Source: Silene noctiflora
Taxonomy: Eukaryota; Streptophyta; Magnoliopsida; Caryophyllales; Caryophyllaceae
Assembly: GCA_009801015.1 (NCBI GenBank)
Contig: VHZZ01000053.1
Coordinates: 24,717 to 58,810 of the forward strand
DNA: 34,094 nucleotides
Reading direction: 5' to 3'
Shown: piece by piece, positions 9,701 to 21,700 of the stretch
Position numbering within the stretch: position 1 is the first letter of the stretch
Layout: each line of letters begins with the position of its first letter
Program-made: the position numbers and the translations under genes
Notes under the pieces: model-generated
What the model saw: only the letters and a program-made list of their open reading frames with translations
Databases searched by the model: none
What the model was told of the DNA's origin: nothing

Positions 9701-12700
9701 TCGCTGGAACATCTGGTGGATCTGCGTCTCCTAGCAGCCCTCTCGGACCTAGTGTTTCAGGCTCAAGTTTCCATGAGGGTGTATCAGAATCTACTACTAA
9801 GATCACTTTAGACGGAAAACTAGGTTATTCGAGTGGAAGTTCTGTCATTGTTGAACTATCGAATTTAAATAAAGTCAAGGAGAGCTATACTGAGGATTCT
9901 TTGCTGGTTAGTAGGGTTTAGTTTATTTTCTGTTATTAAATTACGTTTCTGTAACTAAAACAATCTCGGTTAGTTTGACTTTTAGCTTTTTTCTTGTCTA
10001 GGATCCTAAAAGAAAGGTTCATAAACCAGTGAGGGGCATGCTAAGATTGGAAATTGAAAAGCTCCATGCTGGGCAGCCTGATTTTGAAGATATATCAGAG
10101 AGTCACAGTATGATTAACGACTCTTTTGACCTCGGGGAACATGCACCAGAATCGTCACATAAAGAATTTGACAAGACTCGGAGCATGAAATCGAAACAGT
10201 CCTTTGTTGATGGAAAAGAATCTGCTCAAAATGGGTTAAAATTCCACGACAATAAGGAGTCCTACACGGATGAAGTACGTATTAATATATTTTCATTACG
10301 AAGCTTTAATTCAATCTGCTTGAATTTTGTCATATTTATCACACTCGTTTACATACCAAAAACACTACCTGTATATCTGGAGTTGTGGGGACTGGGGATT
10401 GGGTAGGTTCCCTGCTCCCATGAGTCTATTAGGCTCAAAACTGATAAGTAAAGTACATTTTGTAGTTCTTTAGTAAACATCCTCTATAGTCGTACTAATA
10501 ATTTGATAGAAAGATGGTAGTATTAACATTATCAGGGTTTTTATTTCTACCTGACCTCAATTATATGGTGAGACATGGGGATTGTGGGGTTTTAAGAATT
10601 AAGTACAAGGTTTAAATAAAGTGTGTCATTGTTAACAAAAACTCCCTCTTTTAGCTAAAGCTAAACGCTGTTGCTTGGATTCTTCGTTTTCGTGTGTGTC
10701 ACGTGTTAACATGGCACTCCGTCCAAATTTCCAGTATGACAAGTCTAAGGGTGTAAATGAGCTGAGCCCGCTGAGCAAGCCCGTGAAATCAGTTTGGTCA
10801 AAGCTTGGCTTGACCTTGCCGGAGCCCGTGTTTGACCAAAAATGAGCCGAACTTGAGCTCAACAAAGCTTGGATCGAAAGCTCATTTTTACTTTTTAGAA
10901 TTTTAATATTCTTAAGTATCCGTATTTTAAATTATTTATTTATTATTTATAATTTTATTTTATTTTAGTAATGATAATTATTAAAAATGATTTTTTGTTG
11001 TATTTTTGAATGTAAAAATATATAAAGTTTATATTGACAAGTTGAGCTCAAGCTTGAATACTTTAGACTCGAAAAGTTAAGAGGTAGTCCTTAGTTCAGA
11101 CTCAAATTTTCGAAGCAATCTCAAGTCTATCCAAGCTCGATCTCTGAGCTAGAGAAAATCATAGAGCTGAAATCGAGCTCTTGATATTTCATCTCGAGTT
11201 CGATTTTTGACTAGTGGATCTTGAACTTAGCTGAGTTTGATGTAGGCTTGGCTCGGTGACCCCCCTAGACAAGACATTTGACCCTTCAGTTAGGCGAAAA
11301 GCTTAATTTTGTTTTCCCCACGAAATAGCCATGGTCAATCTCAATATGTTCTGTATTTTGACAAGGTCATAAATCATTATCTGGCTGGAATATGGAGTTG
11401 ATTGATTACATCGTTTATGTGATGCAAGTTGCAGTTCCATGCATTTGATTTCCGTGCTACAACAAGGAACGAGCCTTTTCTGCAGCTTTTCCACTGTCTA
11501 TACGTGTATCCCTTGACTGTAAGTTTAAGTAGGAAGAGAAATTTGTTCATACGAGTAGAGCTTCGGAAGGATGACACAGATAATCGAAGGCAACCTCTAG
11601 AGGTTAGTAATTATGCTATAATACTGATAATAAGGATGTTCTAATTGCACTTTACCAAGCGTAATTGTGTGTTTGTTTCTAGGCTACATATCCAAGGGAG
11701 CCCAGCGCATCAACTGAGAAATGGGCTCACACACAACTTGCGGTTGGTGCAAGGGTGGCTAGCTATCATGATGAAATTAAAGTTTCTTTGCCTCCTATGT
11801 GGAGCCCTCTGCATCATCTTCTGTTTACTTTCTTCCATGTTGACCTTCAAACAAAATTGGAAGCCCCAAAACCGGTAATCTTAATTTGCCCTTTGTAGGA
11901 GGATAGTTTTCGTAGTTTCCGTGTACCACCAATTACCAAAGCTCTTGTACTTTTTTCTATAGAGCTGGCCACGAGCTGGGCCTGGCCACTCTGGCCCAGG
12001 ACTGGCCCACATGAGATAGTGGACCTGGACGGGCCGGATCTTGCTCCCCCAAGCCTGACCGGAGTCCAGCCCAGCCAGACAACGTCATAACCTTTTTAGT
12101 TTTTTGACGGGCCCAGACGGCCCATAAGAAAGAGGGGGCTGGACTCGCGGGCTGAAGGCCGTGATTTTCTGGCCTCCAAGGTGGGCCAGGATGGGCTGGC
12201 GCGCACTTTGGGCCACCTCTACTTTTCAGCGCCTTTCAAAGTCCTTTTTTTTGGTATCAGTTGTATTTCTGTCTAAATATGAAACAACTTCATATGCTGT
12301 TGTAGGTGGTGATTGGCTATTCTTCCCTTCCACTGTCTACATATGCGCAGTAAGTAGTTTTCTGCTTTGATCTACTGTGATTGGTATGCGAACAATTCGA
12401 CAGGTTCATGAATTTTCATGTTGTTTTTGTTTGTACAGTGCCCTATTGTTTATATGCCCGGTGGATTAGTAGTGTTATGTCCCGTCTGTGATTTAATCAT
12501 CATCTAGTTCATCTTATAGTTGATTTTCATGCTCTTTAGAAAGCTTTTTTGTTCACTATGCAAAGTCCTACAGTAATTATGCGTGGCATTGTGTAATTAC
12601 AAGTTCTCTGAGAATATCCGAGTCATTTTTTTACTGCCATAATAGAGCGTTTTATGGCTGGAAATTTTTTTTCTTTGCTGGCCTCAAGTTTTCTATCAGA

Positions 12701-15700
12701 TGTACAAGCTCATTTCACATAGGGTAGAAATTTCCAATGGTAAAAGTTGAGGATAGAGTTTTAATACTTAAATTAGAGAACAAAGTCTCAATACTTATTC
12801 CAATGCAACAAGACATGCTCATGTATGCTACAGTGTTATATTCACATGTGCTTCCAAAACTGAAATTGAAAAAGGATAATGAAACTCTTTGTATTGTGTA
12901 TGGGTACATTACGTCTCACACTATATGCTGTCAAATCTGTCCAAGTATTTATAGAGTTATTGTCTTTGAAGGTATATAACATTAATTTTGTTGCTCAGGT
13001 CAAGATCAGAAATCTCGCTACCGATTATGAGGGAGCTTGTTCCACATTATCTTCAAGATGCTGGAAAGGTATGTAACCTAAGATATCTGATTTTCTTGTT
13101 GGAATTTGTTTTCTGGACTGGTTTCTAGCTTGAAGGGTGTGCTTGAGCTGTTTTGATCATGTTTACTTTTTACAAGGATTCCATTAAGCCATTTGGATTT
13201 CTTATGGGCAGCCTGCATTTATAAGATCAATCTTGTGAGAGGCTATATCCACGTCATGGTCTGAAGATTTCTGCTCAGGATTTAGGGCATTTTTTACATT
13301 AGCTCTTATAGTGGAATTATACTCATGTTACGATCAGAATTAACCATAAATATTATTCTCACTTCTTGGCAGTGGAATAAGAGCGAAACCCCAACACAGC
13401 TGAACAAAGCTCTGAAATAGCGGTGAATCCTAGATCCAAGCAATGTGCCTCTAACAACATTCACATGTATCAACCAACAATTGGGAACCTTATGCTAGTA
13501 CTAGGCTTCTGTTCTAGGTCTCTCAGATTTCAGATTTCACATTTCACATTTAGTCCAATATTCACAAAGTTCTCCCCTTATATCTCCATATGTAAGAAGG
13601 AAATAAGAGAACCTTAAAATCAGATCCTAAAAGGTATTATTAGTGCAACTAATAATAAGGAACTCTTGATCCATCATGTGTGTCGCTGTGGGACACCGTG
13701 AGTGCACTTAGCATTACTCTGAGTATTAAACAATTTAATTAGAGTTATAAGCAGCTTCAAGAAAACACTTAAAGGCTTAAAGCTATGTAACGTTAAACGC
13801 AGTTTCCACAATTGGATATCCGACATACCCCTTCAAGTAAATCTCTGATACCTGATCTCGTAATCTGTCGTCGGGGCCTTATAGTTACTTAGGCCGGGAT
13901 ATTCCATGCGATGATGACCAGATTCTCTGTTCGTCACCCTATAAGCTTCAAGTGGCGACCCTAGAAGCATTGTATTATTTAAGAGATATCCTAACTCCTA
14001 CTTCTTGCAGTCCCTTATACTGTGTCATTCACCCAATGCTGGCATGCCGCCTGCCACACTGCATTCCTTCTTTTCTTAGAAAAAAATTGAATAGGCGTAA
14101 ATGATTCTCATTAATATATAGAAGACGTATTGATATAAGATCATGGTATAGCAGAAATGTTGAGGATGCAAATGTCGTCTTCAACATAGAAGATGGTGCA
14201 AGTGTTGCAACCCAAGCATTGGGCATGACCGCATGATTCATCAAGTAACAGATCAAGCCAAGACAATGCTACAAATGAAGAGCATGAGGAATGGCACAAG
14301 CAAAACAGGGAATGTCACAAGTGACATGTGCCATGGTGTGCCTTAGTCAAGTATGCCATTGCGTGGCAAGTGCAGATGTGCTTGGTCATGTCACGATGCT
14401 TACTAGTTAATGAGTAATTGTGACGTAGTCGTAGTGTAATAAATCTAGGCAGTAGATAGTGGGTGTAATTATAACCTAGGTAGTAGGCCTTTTAGTGCAA
14501 TCATTAGTCTAGTGTTAGTAAACCCTAAGTACAATCATAAGCTTAGGCCTTCAAATGCAAGGATGGTGATGTGATGCCATAGGACATGGAGTTCCTATAT
14601 AGAGAGATGAAATCTTCTTGGGGAAGGACCTGAGAATCAGAAATATCAAAAGCCGAGTTTTCTCTGAAATTGGTCTCTGACGTGGCTACAAATTTGCGTA
14701 TAGTTGTTGAATTTCGGTTGTATGTAGAGATGGCCATCAGCACGGGCTGACCCGGCCCGCCCCGTTTAGGCATCCAGCACAAAGCCCGGCCCGACCAGCC
14801 CAGCCCGCCTCCCCTCCCTGGCCTGGCTCGGGTCATGAATCCCAAACCCGACTCGCCTATTTAGTAAAAAAAATTTACACAGGCCCGCCCTCAGCCTGCC
14901 CCCATGAGCCTGGCCCGGGTCAAACATTCTTCCAGCAGCGGCCCAGCCAAGCCCGGCCTCCCTTCGCCGGTTCATGGCCTTGCCAGGTGAGCCCGACCCG
15001 ACCCGGCCCGAGGACACCTCTAGTTGTATGTAGAGATCAAAGTTTAAATTTGGATAAGGTAATCTGAGAGCTAACATACCATTTTTTTTTTTGTTTTCCT
15101 TTGCTTCAGATGTCTCCACAAAAAAAACCCACTAAGCAGCAGCTACTGCTCTGTACCATTGCTACTGTACAAGAGCACTATTCACACCCCACGACATAAA
15201 GTCGTCTCAACTATAGAAATCTGTTTCCGCTCACGTGTCATTTGGGACGAGAGCATGGTTTCTGATCTTGTGCCTAACATTACCACGATTGGCCAGTCAA
15301 ATGCAAGAGATAAAGCAAATGTGATTTCGGTCTGAGCAATGCGTCAATAGCAACAATGACAGTAATTACGGACTGCATTCTACCTCATGTCCATCCACAC
15401 CACTTCATGGACGATTCATAACATTACTTTGTTGGTAAATGCTGTGGCGTTGCCCACTAGAATGTTATTCTTTGTGGCATGAGATAATTGAGTGAATATG
15501 ATATCCAACATAATTGGTGGGATGCCCTCGTAGACTATGCGATTCCAATTATTCATATTACTTGGCGTAATGTGTCCTACTCTAGGCATTCGGACATGAA
15601 TTTGACACTTGGACACCACCTCATTTTTATGCCAAAAACATTTGATTTGTTCATATAAGTAGCCGAGTCTAGCACCTGGATACACTCTGATACCTCCAAA

Positions 15701-18700
15701 TATTGCCTCTACTAAAGAACTCAGTTTTAGAGTGCATGGATGCAGGGGAGATCAGCTGAGACAGAAAAATTGTTCTAGTGGGTGACCTTGTTTTTGGGTA
15801 GGATGAGAATGTTGTTATAGTCCCTACAAGAGAGTCCTCCCGTTCGAGTGGTATCACTGAGGATTCCCGCCATATATTTACCCTGTTGAAAATTATTTTG
15901 CCTTAAGAGTTTTGAGAACCATAGTTTGATAACCATCATACCCAGTTCTCGAAAAGATCTATCTGAATGATGGCCAGATCAAACAATAAAATAATGCACT
16001 ATTTTATATTGACTGTTGGCATCACTAGTCCTGATTTGCTAATATGTCAGTATGTCGTAAAGAGCCGAGTGTGGGATTAATCAAAAATTGTATGTATAGT
16101 ATATCAATCCATCTCTTTTTATTGTTTATTTTAGTCGGCATAGTGAGGGGATTGCCAATCACAACTGAAAAGCTTACGACATTTTAGAACTTATAGTTTT
16201 ATCATTTATTATTATCTGATCTGACATAACTGTTGTTTAGGAGAGGCTTGATTATTTGGAAGATGGGAAGAATGTATTCAAGTTGCGTTTAAAGTTGTGC
16301 TCTTCCCTGTATCCTACAAATGAGCGTATTCGAGATTTTTTTCTCGAGTATGATAGGCACACCCTAAGAACAAGCCCTCCTTGGGGATCTGAGTTGCTTG
16401 AGGTAATTAGCTCCCCTCTCTCTTCACCATGTTTTTTCATGATACATGTTTTTATGATAAGTTTTTTTTCAGGCTTTCGCCTGGTTCTAGTACATCCTGA
16501 TATTTGTTGCTGTTTGACATTTGTTCTCAGAATTCTGTTAGTTTGCCTAGCGCTTGATATGGCTTTGCTGTAGTGTTTTCTTATCTAAGTTGTTGGCCTG
16601 TTATAAACACAAGTAATCATAGCTGGTTCTGGTCGATTGCCACTTCCTAATTGTGTTTTACTAGGATTTCTGACTCATTTCACTTTAGGCTATATTTTTA
16701 TTGGTGCCCTGCAGATTCAGAGGCGTTAAGTGCAAAAGCTATTTCTGTGTTAATGAAACTGTAAAGTTGATACATAAGTTCTGCTCGTGTCAACATGTTT
16801 CTGTCATATCTTAAAAGAGAACAATTTAAACTCTCCTCCCCCCTGTTACGATGTTACCCCTCTTATATCTGATATGTACGTAGTCTTGATTATGATTGTT
16901 CTTTTATTTTATTTTTCATTTTCAGTTTTTTTTTTTTCATTTTTACTTCTCTATTTGTTGTCGCTTTTCCACAAGCTATTAGAAATCACATGGTGAATGA
17001 TAGTCCTCTAAGAGTATACATCTTGAGTGGCTGTGCTTTTTTTTTTTTTTTTTTTTTATCCTGAAATAATAGTCCCAGTATCTAGCCTAATGCATTGTTT
17101 TCGCTGGTTGAGTTTTACACCTTGATTATGATAACAGATGCAATGGCATTGAGCAATATATGTTTCTTGATTGTTCTCCTGCACCCTTCATTTTTTTTGT
17201 GATTAATTACTAACTCGATCGTTTCTTGCAGGCCATAAATAGTTTGAAGAATGTTGAGTCTACAGCATTGCTTCAGTTTCTTCACCCCACGTTAAACATG
17301 CTTCTTCATTTGATTGGCAATGGTGGTGAAACTCTTCAGGTTTTCTTGCCAATTTTGCCCCCTTCATCTATTTGTTGATAATTGTGCGATTAAGACCTGT
17401 TTGCTTTTGTGTTATCGACGCAATCTTCTTCCTAAATCTTCTTTTGTGTGGTTTTGCCATTTGTGTAGGTTGCTGCCTTTAGAGCAATGGTGAATATATT
17501 GACTCGGTAAGCTCATTATTGTGTACTATTTAGATGGATTCCATTGTAGAAGTAATTGGTAGGACATTTAATTTGGTCCGTGGGTGGATGGATGCCCAAT
17601 TTGAACATTTAAAGCTGATTACTTAACAGGAAACATTAATAAGCATGACTGTCTTGACTTTTTCTTTGTGTCTGGGTTGTCTGTTACTAGTATGTGGTAG
17701 GCTGAGTCCACGAGTATTCTTCCTCTCCCTAAAATCTTGAAAATATGAATGTGAGAAGATGAATAGAGACATTGTAGTTGTTTATTCTAGTATGACATCA
17801 GCAATTTATGAACAAACAATATTTCCTATCTTGACATTTGCGTCTTTTATTTTTCATAGTAGATTTGTTTCTTTTACTTTGATGTGAAAATTTTATTGAT
17901 ATTTGACTGAAAAGAAATTGTCCTCACTTTGAATAGGGTGCAGCAGGAGTCTGTTGATGATGCAGAACGAAATCGGTTTCTTATTGGCTTTGTTGACTAT
18001 GCTTTTGATGACTTTGGTGGTCGTCAATTGCCTGTTTATTCAGGTCTTTCAACTGTCTGGGGAAGCTTAGCACGTAGTAAGGTAATTTTGATTGTTTATT
18101 TCTGCTGTTGCACATAACTGCATTACACGCTCTTATGCCAAAAACTAGTACTCAAAGGAGTTCCTAGTTCTTTTTATTTTGTGATGGTCAGCACGTTTTG
18201 ACCCTTTAAGCTTTACTTTAATGCACTTGTGTATTTATTTTCAATCTAAATTGTATCACATTCTTGAGGAAGTATTCCTGCATGTTGATCCTCAAGTCTT
18301 TGCCTTAATTTCTTATCGCTTTATAGTTTATTAGATTTGCATGCTCTCTTTTGTGCACACAATGTCTCGTCTCAATATTAGTGTCAAATCTGATTAGCCT
18401 CTTTAGGAGGGTGCTAGGTTACTCTATCGATTATAGGATAGTGCTACTGGGCTATCGCTCGCCAGTTCTTGACTCTCAAACTTGTATTTTACCTGTGTTA
18501 TAAGGCAAGGGCGCGTTTTGTGTTCCAGCTCATAGAAGCGGGCCATAACACATTGCATATTCGCTGCCTCTTAACCTTCCTAGTTGCTTCACAAAATAGA
18601 ACTATTAACTCTTCAAGAGTTGCAAAATCACATCCATAAGAGTATCTCAAGTTAGCTTCCAGAGACTCTTGCATGCTAGTTTGGATAGTCGACATCTAGA

Positions 18701-21700
18701 GCAAGGGGGTGTAGTTACCAATTATGCCATGACAAAAGGATGAGTGTTTTTCCAAAAATCAGACATAAAAGGATAAAGCAAAAGGTTAACCTTGTAAAGA
18801 GATAGCTTAAAAAGGAAAAGAGTGAACCTTGTGGAGAGACGAAGGGAGGAATTTTATATTATCTAATCATTGCCTACTAGATGAAAGAGCTTTGGCAATA
18901 TTTTTGTGTAAATTTAGATAGAATTAGCGCGTAACCATGAAAATGTACAGTACAATTCATTTAAGGGAGAGATCTAAAATGTTTTGAAAGTGACAAAAAA
19001 TAATATTTTAAGAACTGATGATCTATTTCTAGTGTATAATAAAAGGTGGTTCTCACAACAGTGCTCTAATTTTATAAGGAATGTTATGCATTTGTGTTGT
19101 GTTATACTAAGATATTGAGTGTTTTAAAGCCTTTGGAAGTGTCAGTCATTCATGCTACGAATATATTTTATATGTGATTTCAAGTGTACCCTTTATGGGC
19201 TTCAGGGTTGTATTCTTACACGATTCTGTCTTCAACATATTTCTTGTATATTTCGAGTGTTTGGAGAAGAGTTCGAATGCCACTTTTCCGAGTCTGATTC
19301 CGAAAGTTGAAAGGAGCATAAGTCTTCTTGGCAATGCTTATAAAAGTTCTGCTACGGTGTTGCCTCTGCAGTCGAGAAAAGTGATTGGTAAACTTTTGGT
19401 CGACTTTGATATGTATGTCATGTTTCCCCAGTTGCCAAATTTTGGACGCCGTCCTTATTGCTAATGAATGAATTGACTCCTTGCATAAGTTTTATAAGTC
19501 GGCCCTCTTATGCAAACTCGATCTTGAAAAGCCTTTTGATCATGTGTCATGGAGTTTTCTAATGGTTACTCTTGAAAGCATGGTTTTCCTAGTAAGTAGA
19601 GAAAGTGAGTACTTTTTTGCATCTCTATTGCTCGTTTGTCCCTGCTTGTTAATGGTGGAACTGACTGGTTTCTTTTATAGCTCTAGAGGTATTCGTGGGG
19701 GTGGCTCTCTACAGACTGCAAAGCTTATTTTCTTTTTGCTTGGACAATAAACAAAGGGGAATATACCTATAAAAGATCTGCTCAAGAGGGATAAGTTTTT
19801 GCCTTGCTTGTGGAATGCATCTTTTTGTGCATTTGGAGTAAGTTGGGTCCATCTTTGGAAGGCGAAAGATGGACTCTCTACTAGGAATAAATAATGATAA
19901 AAGGTTGGGGTGCCGGATTTTGGAAGCGGATTCCTTTGGCTATTTTGTCATACACTTGGATTAGAAGGGACCATCGTATTTTTGATGACGTTGGCTCTTC
20001 TCATCAAGAGTTCAAGTTTCAGTTTTTGAAGCCATTATAGATTTGGATGGCTCTTCTCATCAAGAGTTCAAGTTTCAGTTTTGAAGCCATTATAGATTTG
20101 GAGCCATATGATTCATCCTAATTGGAACTTGTCTTTTCTTGTTTTGTAGATAGGATTACCCATGATAGCTTTAGTGCATCCATCTCTCATTTTGTATATG
20201 GTTGTCAAACTTAGGTTATTCTTTTAATATTGGCGTCACGGCACCCCATGATGTCTTTTTGTAGATAGGTGTTACCATATGACGTGTTATTTTACATGCA
20301 TAAATTCTCATTTAAGACGGACATTATTCGTTTTAAGCATAAGACGGGTCAAATACATACCAAATCACCCCACTTGTTGCCTAGGAAATACCAAATTTCT
20401 TTATTACCATCATGTGGTAGTATTTGACCCATCTTAAGCTTTAGACGGATAGTGCCCGTCTAAGCAAGACTTACTGTTTTACATGGGTGTCACCGCTTTT
20501 GTGTCCGAGTCAATTTATTATCTTACTTGTGAAAAAAGCATATTTGGTTGAGAACTCCTAAGGTTTATGCTCATGCTTCTGTGTTTAGGCTAAAGGATAT
20601 CGTGTCGGACCAGTTTATGACGACGTGCTGGCAATGTCTTGGTTTTTCTTGGAGCTTATAGTGAAATCAATGGCTTTGGAGCAAATTCGTCTTTTCTACC
20701 ATAGCCTTCCGTCAGGTTGGTTTTTTTGTTGGCAAGCAAACACTGGAATCACAGTTTGGTTTTCAAATTGCTTTGGTGCATACATAATTTAAAAGGAAGT
20801 CATTTTAAATTAATTTTCCATGCATCAAAATATTATTAGAAAGGTCATGAAAATTTCCAAAATGATTTTTGAATTTCTCGCTGACTTGAAATCTAAAATA
20901 GCTGATGACTTCAGTACAAAATAAAGTGGGCAGGAATAAGTAAGTAACTAACTGATATTATGGCCTAGAGCAATGTAATTTTCATCCTCTGGTAGTCTGA
21001 TCTGCAGTACATTTTTCCGTCGAGTGTCATGATGCGTTTCTGGCTTTAACAACCTTGGAGTATGCAATATTGACCAAATCGGGCATCATTTTCATCAAAC
21101 AATCCACTGTGTGTTGTGGGGCTCAAGTATACATAGCAAAGGGGTCATTTGGATCGAGTCACTTTGGGTCGGATCATTTTCTGGTGCGTTGTAATCGGGT
21201 CATTTGTGTACAGGTCATATCCAGTTGGGTCATTTCCCGTCGGGTTATACAGATAGTTATGGGCCAGTTCGGGTCATAATTATAGAGGGTTTTTGTATAA
21301 AATTAATCAATTTGGGCCGATTTGGTCATTATGAGTTAGTTTGGCTCATAACTGTGCAGTTTGTTTTGCTTAAATCAGTCAATTTTTTATCGTGTCATCC
21401 CGAATGGGTCATTTTGGGTTGTACTTTCTGGTTCGTATCGGTCGAGTCATTCAAGTCAGGTCACTTTTTCAAGGTCTAGGTTACTAAACCCTTTCTTTAT
21501 CTTCATCAATTAACCTATAGCCGAAACCCACTCCGTTAACTAAATTATCCCATACTTTCTGTTATGTACTCCCTCCCTTTGTCTTCGACCCCTGCCTGTC
21601 CGTTACACCATCCCTCTACCCCATCTTAGCCCTATTTATGTGTACAAGGCTCCCTATCATATACATTGGCAGCCATTCTACCTCCCATCCCCAAACCTGG

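Noticed and set aside
14230..15075. Copia-type LTR with the hAT MITE nested in it
   Set aside because: A TATATAG box and an AGGTAATCTGAGAGC resembling a methionine primer site were seen, but no TG...CA ends or target duplication could be set.
14543..15119. Long - strand frames of 100 and 117 codons as genes
   Set aside because: They coincide with the GC-rich hAT MITE (14725-15022) and are Gly/Pro/Arg-rich by composition.
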